This document shows positions 46,624 to 56,029 of a stretch of 64,000 nt of DNA, one piece after another. Numbering within the stretch: the stretch's first letter is position 1; each line of letters begins with the position of its first letter. This DNA is from Terfezia claveryi (Eukaryota > Ascomycota > Pezizomycetes > Pezizales > Pezizaceae), in assembly GCA_015179025.1 (NCBI GenBank), contig WHUX01000044.1, positions 124,001 to 188,000 of the forward strand, given 5' to 3'. Made by a program: the position numbers and the translations under genes. The notes beneath the pieces are model-generated. The model searched no databases and was not told the origin of the DNA. It saw only the letters and a program-made list of their open reading frames with translations.

Positions 46624-47037
46624 ATGGGCAAAGCTTCAAAGGCACTCCGCGAGTTCATTAACGGTATCCCGGACAATAAAATCAATCCACCCCCGGGCGC
46701 TGCAGGCACCATTGTATCTGACGAAAACTTTCGATTAGACATGCAAGGCGTAAGTCTCACTAGCTGCTATCTACACTTAGCGAGCGCCCCTGAGAGTGAC
46801 CCATTCAATACAGCACCACGCTCTAGGATTCAAGCTGAAACCCCTTCATAGCTTACTTCCGGCAAGCCCCAAAAATTCAACCTCCAAGTGCAAATAAACA
46901 GTCAAACGTCAATCAGTACGATTAAAAAGCTGGCGCCAAAGACAGTTGCGACATATTTGACTCCGACTGATAATCCAGGGACGCCCGCTCAAATCAGAGC
47001 TGGTTTAATCAATGGCACAATACCGCAATTGAAGTAG
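46624..47037 (+). CDS. Small orphan two-exon gene, about 98 aa
   Basis: Exon 46624-46749 ends at GGC|GTAAGT and exon 46867-47037 begins after GGCAAG; both are phase 0 and the intron is 117 bp. The product has no signal peptide: MGKASKALREFINGIP, a Pro-rich turn (NPPPGAAG), DENFRLDMQG, then PQKFNLQVQINSQTSIST and a C-terminal helix-turn (TPAQIRAGLINGTIPQLK). It looks like a compact folded domain. I do not recognise it. A TATA-like CTATATAGG lies about 85 bp upstream and the leader is C/A-rich, as in expressed fungal genes. If the intron is not removed, the frame runs to 46851 and gives 75 aa instead. The neighbours are also orphan genes. Confidence 0.55.
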
Positions 47038-48376
47038 TTGGGCACGGGGTGAGGCGTGAAGGATTCTGGTTTCGAAGTTGGAGGTGACGTCGAGCGAACT
47101 ATGGGTAGTTAGCATGACAGCTAAAATTGAATCCATATTCACATATAACTTACATTTTGAAATTTTCGATGTATGGATTTGTTTATAGACTCCTACTTTG
47201 TAATGATACCTCTCCCTCTCCGCGAGTGTATGTATATGTTACAAAGCAAATGGAGAAGCCCAAGAGTAAGAGCAAGCAGAATATAAGACTGGAGGCTTAA
47301 TCCGATTTAGTGATACGTGACCGTAATATAAGTTGCGGAGCTACTTCGAGGGGACAGGCTATATAGTACATACTACTACAACGCCAAGGGATTCCAGCAA
47401 TGAGGTTTCCCCATAGCCATACATTATCAGGACCGATCGTTAGTCCTCTCAATCGTTAGTCCTCTTGCTAGTGCTATGGCGCCCCTCATGAAACATAAAA
47501 TGCAACCTCATTATAATCGGCTCTTACACTTTTTATATTTCTTGCATCAGTGCCCTAGAACTTATTCAAGTCATTTCCCCATAAACACTAAACTACTCAT
47601 GGTGAACCCCCTGAGAGTTACCCTGAACTCGATGTGACTTTTGTTACCCTGAACTCATCGAGTCTCTCCTACTCAACTGCATAGAAGGATACTTACAAGC
47701 TTGATCAACGAAAAGGATACATCATTGGTTCTTCTCTTTGAGTGAAACCCGGGCTCAGAAGTAGAAATTTATTTGTCCTTCACAGGTTTATGGAAGCGTT
47801 ATCCTCCCAGTCTTTCCTCATCCCGTTTTCTAAGTTCCTTAGCCTTGAATCCTCTAGTTCCTCCTTTTTCATCCGCCTCCTTAGTCATCCTCCCCTATCC
47901 ACCTTAAATACATGGCGAAAACCACCCCATTCCGAATTTATGTAAAATCTCAGATTACAGCAAGCTCCACTGAGGAACTTGAAGATGTTCCACCAATTTG
48001 AAATTTTTATTGTATATATTTCTCTCTGATGGAACGTAGTGTTCTCTAATGAGGTGCAGAGAGCTGACAATTTGGGAGAGGTAAGGGTACAAGGTACTCC
48101 ATACAAATTTGTATGTGAAAGGTACATGACTCTGTGGCATCTACTATAAATTCCCAGTGCCTGGGTTTTTTATAAGTTTTCGACTGAAATGGCCAGTTGA
48201 ACCTGTCTGTAGTTGATTTTCTACGATATCTTGAAAAGGCGTAATTTTGGTGCAAAAACGGTAGTTTGCGAACACGCATGTTTGTCAAGAGCAAAACTCC
48301 ATAGAGTGGTATTGATACTATAATGCTAGATTAGATATTTGATTTGCTTTATCCACAGGGCTAGGGTAGCAATAGG
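47038..48376. other. Intergenic region
   Basis: AT-rich, with two adjacent copies of ATCGTTAGTCCTCT near 47440-47465 and two copies of GTTACCCTGAACTC near 47617-47655. Overlapping ORFs at 47742-47945 and 47885-48294 have no features. Confidence 0.35.
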
Positions 48377-48591
48377 TTTTACTTGAAAGTCAGTCTTTCA
48401 GTCAAATTTTATACTTTGGTCTTTAATTGAATCAGAGGAAAATTCCACACCTACCCGGTACCAGTTTTGATCACCCGAGCTTTCTCTTCATTTCACAGAG
48501 TTTCTCCACACAACTGAATCACAAGCCCAAGCCTTCTTAAACAGACAAAGATCCCCAAAAACCAACTTACACTTCACATAAACAAACAAAA
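48377..48591 (+). promoter_or_regulatory. Duplicated promoter and leader, copy 1
   Basis: About 215 bp directly upstream of the ATG at 48592 is roughly 90% identical to the region upstream of the minus-strand gene at 52628. Long shared blocks include ATACTTTGGTCTTTAATT, TACCAGTTTTGA, CTTTCTCTTCATTTCACA, AGACAAAGATCCCC and CACATAAACAAACAAAA just before the ATG. The homology begins sharply at TTTTACTTGAAAGTC. It probably contains the core promoter and the full 5' leader. Confidence 0.75.
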
Positions 48592-48756
48592 ATGAAGTTC
48601 TCCGCTATCATCGCTATCTCCACACTACTGTTTCTGCTCTCCACTGTAAATGGCCTATCATTCTGCAAGCAGCTACTAAAACGTGGGGCGAAGAGGAGTG
48701 GGGTCAAGTATGGGCATGAGAAGTGTATTTATGGGATGTGCACTTTCCCGATGTAA
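48592..48756 (+). CDS. Putative small secreted Cys-containing protein, 54 aa (frame-shifted paralogue of the 52.6-kb gene)
   Basis: The ORF starts MKFSAIIAISTLLFLLSTVN, a clear signal peptide, followed by a basic mature peptide of about 32 residues with three cysteines (FCKQLLKRGAKR, then KCIYGMCTF). DNA homology to the 52092-52628 gene continues past the ATG to about 48677. Relative to that gene, roughly 12 nt near codon 12 and one further base are missing, so the mature part reads a different frame of the duplicated start before the similarity ends. It is either a decayed copy whose ORF survives by chance or a newly born short secreted peptide. The dibasic KR sites could be Kex2 targets. 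It is too short for a family call. Confidence 0.45.
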   Translation: MKFSAIIAISTLLFLLSTVNGLSFCKQLLKRGAKRSGVKYGHEKCIYGMCTFPM

Positions 48757-50959
48757 GGGTTAGAGGATATAGTCGAAAAGAAATGTGGGCGCGTCGTGGC
48801 CAACCATCGCAGTAACCCTAGAGCTTCGCTGGTGCCCTGAGCAGTTCCTACAAGCACCTATGAAGCTTGTTTTTTTTACGTGTAGCCTCCCCAGGGCAGC
48901 TATGTATAATCTTTTTTTTTGTCTGAATGTGCTTTGAGTTTCTAACCTAACCTAGATTTGAGATAGCCCCAGTAATTCATGGGTCCTCCTACGGGATTAT
49001 CACACTATCAACTTCCAAACCCTCGGTATTTCTGTTTTTGGAAAACTTCGCCAGACCATCCCTCCCTCTCTCATCTACCATATATTTTAGACCGAAATAA
49101 AATCAAACCTGCTAGCTTTACTAGAAGAAAATGTCATTTTACTCAACTTTTGCTCATTGCACAATCTCGACCTGTCTTATAATCTGCAGCTTGTACAACG
49201 TACGGGCGCTGATCGTTGTAATACCAACTCACGAGCCGAGTGGGAATCTCGAATGCCGATCTGCAGGAGCTGTGCCAAGCTGAGGGGACTCCGCAGGCAA
49301 CGGGTGGGGGGCTCGACTTATGACTAGGCACGAGGCTACTTACCTAGCTCAGTTAATTGCGCACAATCCCAATGCGGCTGCATGCAGTGTGGGGAACTCA
49401 ACATGCATGGTATCGATACCAGTTCGATCGCGGGGGATCAACGTTCATGCAATAAGAATCGTTCATTGGGCTGCAGGCATTGTGACAGACGCAGGAATAT
49501 GTACGTCACAAACATTATGTGTAACAAATCCACCTACATACATAAGTACGGATACCCCTCATAGCTGAGTGCGCAGATTTGCGATCCACACACACATTGA
49601 TACTTGCGATTGACATAATTTTCTCGCCATGCCAGGTTAACTGACAGAGATCTCGAGAGTGATATGTAAAACTAAAGCGACCCCCGAATGACGTCGATCC
49701 TGCCGCAGAGAATAGCGCTGAAGTACACATGATTGCGGCTGTGGTTATAACGAAGTGGAAATCTGAATTTTCTTGTGAGATTAAAGAGACGCGTAACTTA
49801 TTGCTGTAGCCGTTTACCAGACGGCAGTCTTCCATACGTGTATCCACCAAGAGTAAAGCTTTTCATGAACAGGAGACGCCTGTTGAGGGATGAGAATATT
49901 CTCCCCACATTTGCAGTCTGCAAGTAATTTATCCTACGACATCCTGACATCCAATCAGGATAAAATTCATAAATGTATGACTACTATATATGACTGCTGT
50001 GTCGGCAAGATCAGCCCTATCAAAGTTCACTCTCACAAGATATTCGGAAACACATGGATGGATAGTCTGTTCTATGCCAGAGTGATTAGCTTGATATGAT
50101 AGAATTTAAGGATATATTGTTCGGTGAGGGGAAAGGAATCACCACCAGACATAACGGTAGTCTCAGGCTCGGCGGCATGAAATAGACAGAGAGACTTTGA
50201 AAGGTACCTACTACAAGGGGTTGGTGTCTTCGTTTATTTCTCGTTCTAGGTACGAAATCACCACAGGGATATATATGTCGATATCCAGTTTGATACAGGT
50301 ACATTGGTTACCCAACAACTTTAACTAAACATCCTTAACCAAACCACATCCACCCACTGGAGACACGGCAGTAACATGGAAGTTAGATTAATATATATTA
50401 ATCTATTATATGAACTTCTTCAATGGAGTCTGTGCTAGCTATTATGTAACTTATAGTAATTGGTCAGGATTGTCACGACACTATGGTCGGCAATAGCGAG
50501 TGTGCGATAGGTTTGGCTTGATATATCATTTTATAATTAGTTGCTATCCGGAAATTACATTGAATATCAATGCGGTAACTCATCCCGAATATGTTGTACT
50601 ACTTAGTCAGGAGCTTACAACTCACAATTCATACCTATTTCGGCACACAATTACAAACGCCCATACTAGTCCATATACCACCACTTGAGGGCGTTTAGTC
50701 TGCAAAGAGATGTCACAGCAATATGTCTCTCGAATTCCGACTTGGGTGGAATTCCGTGACTAAGTTGACCCCGCCATACGGCGCATAATTAGTCATGGCG
50801 CTTCATATTCAAGTATATACGACTGCCACGTCGTTAGGATAATTGATAGTTGTGCGCAACCCTCACGGATATCTTTAAGCGGTGGACTTTACAGATCTGA
50901 TATCCAAGCTGTCTTTGGTACCGCATACTGTACTCACCATATTCCAAAAACCCAACACG
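48757..50959. other. 2.2-kb intergenic region
   Basis: AT-rich with overlapping short ORFs (49143-49850, 50086-50304) that have no recognisable features. The last ~100 bases are the probable promoter of the gene at 50960. No strong repeat seen. Confidence 0.35.
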
Positions 50960-51613
50960 ATGCCAGCCGGCGGTAACCCAACATCAACATCGATATCCGA
51001 AAACCCAACGTCCGAAGACACAACATCCGAAAACCCAGTATCCGCAAATCAAACATCCGAAAATCCAACTACACATCCCCCTGAATCTCAATGGCGGAAG
51101 GAATGGAAACCACCTGGGAAGCTTGGATACGAAGACTATGCAAAATCAATGGGACTTCAGACAAGTGCATATAAACGACTATGTGTAAGCATTCTTTTCT
51201 TCTTTTTTTTGGCGGGAATTATTAATCAGGTATAGAAACTGGCAAGAGATTGTATGAAAGACGTGCCGGCCGCAGTTATGACATCTCGATGGGACTACGT
51301 TGAAGAGACGACAAAGGCCACATGTTATCTCAATATACACAACCGAGGGCAGGAGGCAGATATTGCCATACGAAGAGATTTTGGTACTTATGTTATCTGC
51401 TCTGTTGCTGTGAAACCAACTGACGACAAATGGGAAGATGACATCGTAAGGTGCCTGCACGACGAGAATATTCTGGAACACTTCGCTCATGAGGGATGGT
51501 ACCGTGTACGAGACACGGAACGCAAAAAGAAAAAGAAAGACGATCCGAGCTCGGGCTCGAGCGAAGTTGTCTGGCTTGGGGCTAGTGCAGGCCAGGCTAG
51601 CCCGAGTGTATGA
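50960..51613 (+). CDS. Orphan two-exon protein, about 200 aa
   Basis: Exon 50960-51184 ends TGT|GTAAGC and exon 51236-51613 begins after TATAG; the 51-bp intron has a T-rich tract and phase 0 joins cleanly (KRLC|KLARDC). The N-terminal 45 residues are Thr/Ser/Asn-rich with an ENPTSE-like repeat of about 6-8 residues. Then come SQWRKEWKPPGKLGYEDYAK, a helical stretch, an alpha/beta-like stretch (TKATCYLNIHNRGQEADIAI and DFGTYVICSVAVKP), and a basic tail (RKKKKKDD). No signal peptide. I do not recognise the fold. It lies between the two duplicated-promoter genes. An in-frame GTG-started extension to 50882 is unlikely. Confidence 0.55.
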
Positions 51614-52091
51614 TTTCTTCGTTACAATGCAGGTTATTAATTTACGAAATACAAAGCACATCCAGTAGTGAAGTTCCACGAAATATATCAAGTACAGTTT
51701 ACTGTTCAGTCTTGCCTCGCATGTAGTTGAGCCACAGTATTATAATTCTTAGATAGCTACCCTCCAGGCTCAATCCCCTGCACAAAACAACCATAGCTGA
51801 ACTTAACAAAATATCCCCGCGGAAGACATCCGCGCATGCGGTTGATTAGAATATAAATGTTTTGGTTTTAACCAAACGGAGTAAAGAAAACTCAGAAACA
51901 TGAACCCCCGAAACGCACAGCTTCAACATTGAAGAAAGCACAACCCAAGTCTATGAATCCCACTAAATTGACGCCGAAAGAGAGGAAGGAAAAACAGAAG
52001 GACAAAACAAATATTTTAGAAAGAGGTATTGTATGGTATAGAAAGGCACTGCCGCATCAAGAAAATGCAAACACACTAGGTGATCGGCCTA
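51614..52091. other. Spacer between convergent genes
   Basis: 478 bp containing the 3' ends of the plus-strand orphan and the minus-strand secreted-protein gene. A Lys-rich ORF at 51929-52129 overlaps the minus gene's end and has no other support. Confidence 0.35.
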
Positions 52092-52628
52092 CTAGCTCGC
52101 ATAATCCACCTCCCTCCTGTGGAACCTAAAGCTCCTAATATACTCATCTGCCTTCTTCTCAGCTGCCTCCTCCTCAGCCGCAATCAATCTCCTCAACAGC
52201 GCTGCTCTACTCGCCTCATCCAACAAAAAATCATCGTCATCCACAAGCTCAGCTTTCGCCTCCGGGCTGGCCTCTGGTTCCGGCTCTGGTACAGGCTCCG
52301 GCTCTGGCTCCCTCTCATAGATAGCTGCCGATCTGGTGCGGATCGCATCCCTGCGCTGCTTGGAGGATGATCTCTTGTTGTTATATGGATCATCGTCGCC
52401 AACAGTGTCTGGTGAATCGCGAGTAAGAGCAGGGTTTACTGGTGGGACTTCTGGAGATGGGGTGGGGGTCGCCTCCGGGGCAGCAGCCCGGGGGTAAGCA
52501 TGTCCTGAAGGGAGCACATCACGAGCCTGGTAATAGCTGCTTGCAGAACGATAGACCATTTCCAGTGGGAGGGCAGAAACAGTGGTGAAGGCTAGGGTGG
52601 AGACAGCGATGATAGCGGAGAACTTCAT
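52092..52628 (-). CDS. Secreted, acidic, Glu-Pro repeat protein, 178 aa
   Basis: An intact ORF with a signal peptide (MKFSAIIAVSTLAFTTVSA, cleavage probably before LPLE). The mature protein is Pro/Ala-rich, then has dibasic sites (NNKRSSSKQRR), a Glu-Pro repeat (EPEPEPVPEPEPEASPEAKA), an acidic patch (VDDDDFLL) and an amphipathic helix with many Glu, Ala and Lys residues. The layout of signal peptide, KR sites and X-Pro/X-Ala dipeptides is what a Kex2/Ste13-processed precursor would show, but I see no repeated peptide core, so this is only a suggestion. Its promoter, leader and signal-peptide codons are duplicated in inverted orientation 4 kb away. Probably extracellular or wall-associated; function unknown. 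Confidence 0.65.
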   Translation of the reverse strand: MKFSAIIAVSTLAFTTVSALPLEMVYRSASSYYQARDVLPSGHAYPRAAAPEATPTPSPEVPPVNPALTRDSPDTVGDDDPYNNKRSSSKQRRDAIRTRSAAIYEREPEPEPVPEPEPEASPEAKAELVDDDDFLLDEASRAALLRRLIAAEEEAAEKKADEYIRSFRFHRREVDYAS

Positions 52629-52843
52629 TTTTGTTTGTTTATGTGAAAGTGTAGGTGGTTTCGGGGGGATCTTTGTCTTTTTAAAAAGGCTTGGGCTTAT
52701 TATTCAATTGTGTGGAATAACTTTGTGAAATGAAGAGAAAGTTCGGGTGGTCAAAACTGGTACCAGGTAGGCGTGGAATTTTCTCTGATTTAATTAAAGA
52801 CCAAAGTATTAAAATTGACTGAAAGATCGACTTTCAAGTAAAA
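52629..52843 (-). promoter_or_regulatory. Duplicated promoter and leader, copy 2
   Basis: The upstream region of the minus-strand gene, read from the minus strand, matches 48377-48591 at roughly 90% identity by eye and ends at the same ACAAACAAAAATG context. Homology stops near 52843. The sequence beyond differs in the two copies. Confidence 0.75.
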
Positions 52844-55481
52844 TCTCGACGTTCACAGAACGGATGAAGTGGAGAAATGAAGTAAAGCGCGGGAAGGAAC
52901 TGAGCCTTGTTGGTTTCTTCTGCTTCTGAGCTGTGCTGGAGAAAGAAAGAAAGTAAGATAGCTGAAGCTTATCTTATATCCCCAAATGCCTTGGGCAAAT
53001 CATTTTCTGAACACAGGTATAGAATCGCGGTATAGCAGGCTCAGGAGGTACCAAATATAGGACGATTCTACTCGCTGCACCAGAATCTGCAGGGATTTTG
53101 TCATGCATACCGCCAGCTAAGCCGTATCCGGATCTCTGCTGAACATTCTAGCGAGCTTCTAGAGCAGAAATAAGACTCAAGCTCACGTTTAGCGCAGTTG
53201 ATAGCATGACAACAGCACTAGGGCTGACCTCACCGGTACACTTACCGGCAACAGGGGAAAATTTCTATACAGCCAGCGGTAACTTAAATTCATGCGACGG
53301 TCGAGGAGAAGTGGGCAAGTGGGCGTGACACACCGTAGGCCTCCGTTGCACCAGACTACCACGCTTGCAACGTCTAAAGACTTAATTGAGGGAATCTACA
53401 CTACCTCATAGAATCAAATGTAAAGCTTCGAATAGGGTTTATTCCTTTTAGCCACTCCCTCTCTGGGTTAGATGCTAGTTATTAATCTAGGCAATTTGTC
53501 CATGACCTGTAATTACTGAAGCTTTGCGCGGATGATCCATTAAGTGTCCTGCCCCCATCCGTCTCCCCTCCTTGCTTATGTGTATACATACGTAGGAGTG
53601 ACATTTTTACTAAAGTACCATCAGTGGATGTCAGTAGGATACTCATACTAGGCCAAATGAAATAGCTCTTCAATATCCACTTCCTATCTCCAGCAAGGAT
53701 TGCAGAGTTGTCAGACTGATCATAATAACCCTTTTAGGTATAAAGCTTAAAATGGTTAGACCATTGTTGCTGACTAGACTTTTGGTTCTCCCTGTCCCCG
53801 TTTCAAAAGCCCTGTTCTATAGAATGCGCTGGTAGCTAAGACAAAGTCTTGATTCCGAAAATCTTCAACTAACCAGTACTATACACGTGGCTTTTCGAAA
53901 GGACAGGATCTACATTTTTGGGAACCAATGGTAATGAGACTGTAAATGACACCAGTATCTCGAGTAAACCTAATGAACATAATTTCGTTTCATATTTGGG
54001 CAGGCTGGATTTGACAAAATTTGGGTTTTCTTCTGATACTGATTTTGTGATATAGCAGATCGAAGACTCTACATGAAAAAAAAAGAAAGCTAGATAATTT
54101 TAAATTCTCTCATTACCATTTTCTGGGTAACTCATGGTATGCATCTCATTATCCCTAGATCCTTTGGTCTATCTCTCTTTTGTGTTCCTCTACTGTATGC
54201 GCAACACTAAACTTCATTCCACCCTACAACTGTCAGCTTTGAAGAAACTCTAAAATAAGCAAATTGACTCATAGATCCCTATCTTTCACCAATTCAAGAA
54301 TAGCTATCATAAGCTTACCACCACCAGGTCTAAATGGCATTGGGCTCACTGTTGTGTTCTGCAGGACATATTTGTATAGGCAAGAAGTACTTATGTAGCT
54401 ACCAATTGAAAACTCCCCGAATTTCCCACGTTTACCGATTAACATGTAAATAGAAGTAGTCTCATTGGCTTGATAAGTACTTGTTTTAGTGATAATTAGC
54501 AAGTTAATTCATATTGTTGGTGATTCGTTCAAAATAGAGGTGTTTTGCTGTAAAAATGGCCGCATACTAACACCTACGACTGCTGACTATGCTAATGCCG
54601 ACTTCAAATTATCTATCATTGGGATAGTTGGAGTAACAGTGCAGAAAAATTCATCAAGTTTATTATCAATATGCAACGGCTTGTATTTGGACGTACAAAT
54701 ATAAATATTGCAAAGGCAGCATACCTACACTACAGTTATTACAGATATTCCCGTCCTCCCATCGGTAGAACACTAAGTTTTTTCAACCAATGATTACTCG
54801 CACTGAAACTCTCTAGTTCATGTCCAAAAACCACATCTGTGGATTTCAGAAACACTGGTCTCCAAGCTGAAAACAAACACCAAAGTATTTGAATATTGCA
54901 GCCTCAGAAACCACCGGCAGCCTCGCATAGATTATTCCCTCCGGATAAGTTAAAACGTGAAGTACAGGTCACACTTCCCCAAGAAACATATCCATTGATT
55001 TAGAGATTGATTACAACCATATATATGTGGGTCTTACTTATATCTACAGAGGAACCAGGGGACCAAAGTAGCCGTTGAAACAGAATTTTAACCGTTGTGA
55101 GCCGCGAACTGCCCATGGAGAGCCCTGGCCCCTAGAAGGCACAGTGATTTCTATTTCAGCCTAACTACTTGCTAGCCTCTTATATTTGGTACTGTTTAAG
55201 AACGGTCATATAGGCTTATACGTGCGAATTTCTAAATCCACTAAGCCAGACTATTATGCCCTACAGCTTGACCTAGTTTGGTGGCAATAAATAGTCCTCA
55301 GCCAAGGTCGAGAGATGACCTGAGTTCTTGACTAACTTTCAGACTCGTAGACTACCATCAGCAAACCAGCAATTGCTTCGACTTTCGCTGTTCTGCTCAA
55401 ACGTAAATCTTCCTTCATGTTGTTTCTTCATCCTCGCCGCTTGGAAGTGATTCTTACCTCCCTCGCTTCCCCACCAAACGA
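52844..55481. other. 2.6-kb AT-rich intergenic region
   Basis: No supported gene. ORFs on both strands around 54269-54704 have coding-like composition in short stretches (FGEFSIGSYISTSCLYKYV on the minus strand) but no start or splice logic. They could be old element debris. Confidence 0.35.
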
Positions 55482-55799
55482 TGCCAACCAGACTAGTTAC
55501 GGTGCCAGGCTGCTGTTTCCTACCTTGGTACTTCTTAGTCTACAGTGAACGAATCCTAGCAACCAGACTACAAGTACTTACATCTCTACGAGGCTCTGAT
55601 TGAGATAGTCTCGTGCTCAGACCCTCCAGGATTGAGACCTCTTAACAGAGGGTCTGGGCACGAGACTAGATTGAGACTAAGTTTCCCATCCCAAAAAGAG
55701 CTAGTCTGGTTGGCGCAACACCCTCGTAGAGGAAATAGAGCCCACCGACTGAAGTATTTCACCAGAATTCATCCATGGCCCTAGTCTGGTTGGCACAAC
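55482..55799. repeat. Cluster of GTGCCAACCAGACTA-type motifs upstream of the 56-kb gene
   Basis: Copies lie at 55482-55495 (TGCCAACCAGACTA), 55561-55570 (partial), 55702-55719 (inverted, TAGTCTGGTTGGCGCAAC) and 55782-55799 (inverted, TAGTCTGGTTGGCACAAC). The hairpin at 55607-55667 lies in their middle. The cluster ends about 230 bp upstream of the start codon at 56030. Confidence 0.8.
55607..55667. repeat. 20-bp inverted repeat with one mismatch, 21-base loop
   Basis: The arm AGTCTCGTGCTCAGACCCTC (55607-55626) pairs with 55648-55667 with a single mismatch. It resembles the outer part of the 42010-42071 hairpin arm. Confidence 0.85.
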
Positions 55800-56029
55800 G
55801 ACCTACCAGACTACCATGGCCCGCCGCTTGGGGATTGTAGTCTCTGGAGGCCCCTCATAGCACTAGTGATCGTGGCTGCCAAGTCTGAGAGGGCTCGATG
55901 CCAGCATCTGATTCCTTGCCTTAAACCATCGGCTCATGTCCTCAGTCAGTACGTCCATCCCCCCACCTGGAAGATACTATCATCGTTGCTATCCAGGCGA
56001 GTAGTTCCCCTACCAACACTTCCCATACC

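Noticed and set aside
52092..52628. Secreted Glu-Pro protein as a mating pheromone precursor
   Set aside because: It has KR sites and X-Pro/X-Ala dipeptides, but no repeated peptide core of the alpha-factor type.
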